This document shows positions 14,703 through 17,026 of a DNA stretch of 17,026 nt, in pieces. The stretch comes from an uncultured Clostridia bacterium (GTDB taxonomy: Bacteria; Bacillota; Dehalobacteriia; UBA4068; JAAVYR01), in the NCBI GenBank assembly GCA_946562005.1, contig CAMNVD010000017.1, positions 1 through 17,026 on the forward strand, read 5' to 3'. Every line of letters starts with the position of its first letter. The first letter of the stretch is position 1. Under the pieces are notes generated by a model that worked only from the letters and a program-made list of their open reading frames with translations, made no database searches and had not been told where the DNA came from. The translations under genes and the position numbers were made by a program.

Positions 14703-15691
14703 CACAGGTCACCTCCTCGCCAATAATTCCTCGTCCAGGCAGCGACCGCTGCATAGACTTGCTCTTTTTTCCGCTGCAAGGCAAAGACCGGCCGCCATTC
14801 TTGTTCGCCAGGAAGGTGTTCTGCCGCCGCATCACACCTAGTTAACAAGTCTAACGCCGCAAAGGGCATAGAAGCCCAGGCCAAGACCGCCTCCGCCATA
14901 TCCGAACGAAATACGCCTTTTAAGCGGTAACCGGCCAAAAGGGCTTCCATAGGACGGGGGTCCCAGTTTCTCTGCCAGGCAATTTTATGGAGCGCTGCAC
15001 AGAGGTCCATGAGGGAATTTCCCCCTTGCCAATGTTCCCAACCGCCAACCCATACTTCTCCTTGAGGCAGTAGGAAAATATCTTTCCCGGTAAAGCCATT
15101 ATGGACAAAGGGCATGATAGCCTCTACCTCAAATAGCACAGCCTCCCGCTGTCCTAAGATTTCTACCAGGCGGCCCAGGGAGACGCAGAGCCGCTCCCAT
15201 TCCCCATGAAGCGCCGCCGGGATTTTTTCCCTGCCGGCTAGCCAAGTTTGGGCCATCTCCATAGCCAAGATCAGCCAGTTTTTCTCCGGCTGTTCCAGAT
15301 AGGCCTGATGGAAGCCAGACATAGCCGTATGGACTTGCCCCATAGCCTGCCCTAAAAGGAAAATATCTTGATTACGCTGCCAGTCGATAGGCTTTGCCGT
15401 CCAAATATCCGCTAACCCATAACAACGTTCCCCATAGACAGTAAGCGGCTTATGATTACGATTTAAGATATGGCGAGGCAAACCGTAAAAGCCCCGTTTG
15501 ACGCCGTATTCCATAGCCATATGGCAGCGAAGCCCTTGGCGGATGCCCTGAGGATAATATTTTAATAGCCGCATACCTGCTTCCGTCGTTACAAAAATAT
15601 CCTCACCCTTCACTGCCACAGAAATAGGAACCAGAGACCATGCCCGCAAAATATCCTGAGCCTCTGCTAATAATTTGTGAGATTGTTCCAT
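14702..15691 (-). CDS. CotS-like divergent pseudokinase
   Basis: This 329-residue protein starts at ATG 15691 behind AAGGAGG (15699-15705). The CotS layout is recognisable only by pattern: N-lobe GMRLLKYYPQG with Lys44, the YGVKRGFYGLPRHI turn, an FLLGQAMGQVHTAMSGFH helix, the loop region FVHNGFTGKDIFLLPQGE (196-212), and WEHWQGGNSLMDLCAALHKI. Against the usual HGDFHPGN and DFE motifs, it reads H197-N-G-F-T-G-K-D204 and G217-W-E, so the catalytic and metal Asp are missing. It is Trp-rich. A structural or partner-regulating role is inferred. First of the three kinase-like genes; 38 bp after the LysM gene, one-base overlap with the next. Confidence 0.72.
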   Translation of the reverse strand: MEQSHKLLAEAQDILRAWSLVPISVAVKGEDIFVTTEAGMRLLKYYPQGIRQGLRCHMAMEYGVKRGFYGLPRHILNRNHKPLTVYGERCYGLADIWTAKPIDWQRNQDIFLLGQAMGQVHTAMSGFHQAYLEQPEKNWLILAMEMAQTWLAGREKIPAALHGEWERLCVSLGRLVEILGQREAVLFEVEAIMPFVHNGFTGKDIFLLPQGEVWVGGWEHWQGGNSLMDLCAALHKIAWQRNWDPRPMEALLAGYRLKGVFRSDMAEAVLAWASMPFAALDLLTRCDAAAEHLPGEQEWRPVFALQRKKEQVYAAVAAWTRNYWRGGDL

Positions 15692-15729
15692 GACCGACCC
15701 TCCTTTGCCCTATTAGGTGATACATTGCA

Positions 15730-17026
15730 TTACATAGGGATAGAGAGCACCATGCCGGTACGGATATCTTCTTCGCTGATATTTTTATTTGCCGCCAGGA
15801 TACTGTCAGGGCTGACACTATGTTTTTCTGCGATAGCAGCCAAGTCTTCTCCGCCCTGTACTACATAAAATTTCAAACGATAGCCCTTTTTGGGTTCGGC
15901 TGGTTTTTCTGCTGGAGAGGAAAAAGGATTCATCATGCCTGCCATTTCTTCATCTTTCCCATTATCTTCTCTTTTATCTTTCTTCCCCTTCCAGAAGCGG
16001 TGTTTTTCCTTACCAGGCAACGGCAGCGGCACCACTTCACAGTCCTCATTTTCAGATTCCTCTACTACAATCGGCGTTGTTTCTAATACGATTTCTTCAT
16101 TGACGCAAATAGTTTCTTCCACTGCAACAGCAGGCTCTTCTGCTGGTAAAGTTTCATCTTTCGGGGTGGCCAATACGGGCGCTGCCTCTTGTTCATTTAT
16201 TGCAGCAACTTCCGCTTCTGTTTCAGCAAGGCAAGACGCCGCCTCACAGCAATCCATAGAGCAGCATTCTTTCTCTTCTACTTTTTTCTTGGTCTGCATC
16301 TCTTTCTTTTCTTGTTTTTCTTTAGCCCCTTTTGTTTCCTTTGTAGGACAATCTGCTGTGAAGGCCATATCGCCTGTTAGAACCATTTCATCTATACAAT
16401 CTGTTTTTTCTCCTATAGGCTTTGTTTCTTGCTTTTCATAGAGATGCTGTCCTTTGCTGCCAGCGCCTTCACTAGTAGGGCAAAGTTCTTTCCGGTCCAT
16501 ATCCGCCGGATAACCGCAGCAATCTGTTTTTTCTGCCTGGTTTACTTCCTCCGCCGGACAAAAGACAACGGTATCTTCATCGGTATCTAACGTTATCATG
16601 TCACAGCCCTCTTCCGCTGCATAATAATATAATTCTTCCGGTTCCTCAGCTGTAGCTTTCTTGGTACGAGAGGCGTCTACCCGCTTTTCTTCTAAAGAGA
16701 AACTATCCTGCTCCAACACCATACAATGGTCCTCGGCAGCAGCGTCGTCTCTCCCTGCTTTTTTCTCCCGTTCCCGCACAGAAAGGGCAATGTCCACGCC
16801 GATTTCTAACGCATTGCTAGCAATTTGCTGCCAAGTTTTTTTCTGTACATCTGCATCAAACTCACAACCATAAGTAAAGTCTCTATCCGGCAACTCTTGA
16901 ATAAAATCAACTACAATGGAACAAATTTCCTTGGCGTCTTTCCCCATAGCCATCATTTGCTGAGAAACCTGTTTCCAATGTTCTGTATGTTTTTCTCTGC
17001 CTGTTCCCACTGGTGTATATTCTAAA
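15730..17026 (-). CDS. LysM protein with long acidic Cys-dotted spacer (5' end outside window)
   Basis: The frame is open to the window edge, so the start lies outside; GTG 17010 is unlikely because coding-like residues (LEYTPVGTG) precede it. About 432 residues are visible. An N-terminal helical part carries EHWKQVSQQMMAMGKDAKEI and FIQELPDRDFTYGCEFDAD; a long E/D-rich spacer follows with CC pairs (TDCCGYP, KECCSMDCC) and a KEKQEKKEMQTKKK patch; the last 48 residues are a LysM domain (FYVVQGGEDLAAIAEKHS to MVLSIPM). LysM binds glycan chains of peptidoglycan. SafA-like coat morphogenetic proteins also carry LysM, so this is a plausible spore-surface scaffold. No signal peptide is visible. Leads the operon with the CotS-like genes. 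Confidence 0.78.
   Translation of the reverse strand, partial: LEYTPVGTGREKHTEHWKQVSQQMMAMGKDAKEICSIVVDFIQELPDRDFTYGCEFDADVQKKTWQQIASNALEIGVDIALSVREREKKAGRDDAAAEDHCMVLEQDSFSLEEKRVDASRTKKATAEEPEELYYYAAEEGCDMITLDTDEDTVVFCPAEEVNQAEKTDCCGYPADMDRKELCPTSEGAGSKGQHLYEKQETKPIGEKTDCIDEMVLTGDMAFTADCPTKETKGAKEKQEKKEMQTKKKVEEKECCSMDCCEAASCLAETEAEVAAINEQEAAPVLATPKDETLPAEEPAVAVEETICVNEEIVLETTPIVVEESENEDCEVVPLPLPGKEKHRFWKGKKDKREDNGKDEEMAGMMNPFSSPAEKPAEPKKGYRLKFYVVQGGEDLAAIAEKHSVSPDSILAANKNISEEDIRTGMVLSIPM

Noticed and set aside
15820..16441. Plus-strand Ser/Phe-rich ORFs
   Set aside because: They are the complement of the acidic LysM spacer and lack ribosome sites.

Overview
The window looks like chromosome from an anaerobic, low-to-mid-GC Bacillota. 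Shine-Dalgarno sites are strong (AAGGAGG-type), rho-independent terminators are frequent, there is a ferredoxin-like Fe-S protein, and the last third encodes a spore-coat-like operon. The gene style (DUF896, Cytidylate_kin2, DUF6809, CotS-like kinases, LysM) fits an endospore-forming Negativicutes or Clostridia member. I cannot name a species.

Left part (1-5700, + strand): the 3' end of an unidentified gene, possibly a regulator; a small Cys-rich protein gene followed by a coding-like tail behind an in-frame TGA; a winged-helix/Cys-rich/2x[4Fe-4S] protein; the proline pair proB-proA behind a good sigma-A promoter, with a repeat-like element near each end of proB; and a LysN-type PLP aminotransferase. 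A bidirectional hairpin closes this block.

Middle part (5700-11200, mixed strands): a cytidylate kinase-like protein (-), a PEBP/YbhB protein (-), a small cupin (+), then a minus-strand run ABC-F, bcp and DUF896. The DUF896 protein ends in a striking His6/Cys tail. Next is a compact divergent regulatory locus: a ribbon-helix-helix (RHH) repressor gene (-) overlapping by 8 nt a second ORF that is broken by one extra base in a homopolymer, and a divergent DUF6809 gene (+). Between them lie three TATCGTTATGATA-like repeats, two of which cover the core promoter of the DUF6809 gene.

Right part (11200-17026, - strand): one tightly packed operon running LysM protein (5' end beyond the window), three CotS/APH-fold kinase-like proteins, and a GT4 glycosyltransferase resembling CotSA. 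Only the third kinase-like protein keeps the catalytic HRD-x4-N and DFD residues; the first two have lost them and are probable pseudokinases, one with a long Lys/Glu-rich tail. The LysM protein carries a long acidic, Cys-dotted spacer. Together they look like a spore-coat assembly and glycan-modification module, and are the most interesting system in the window.
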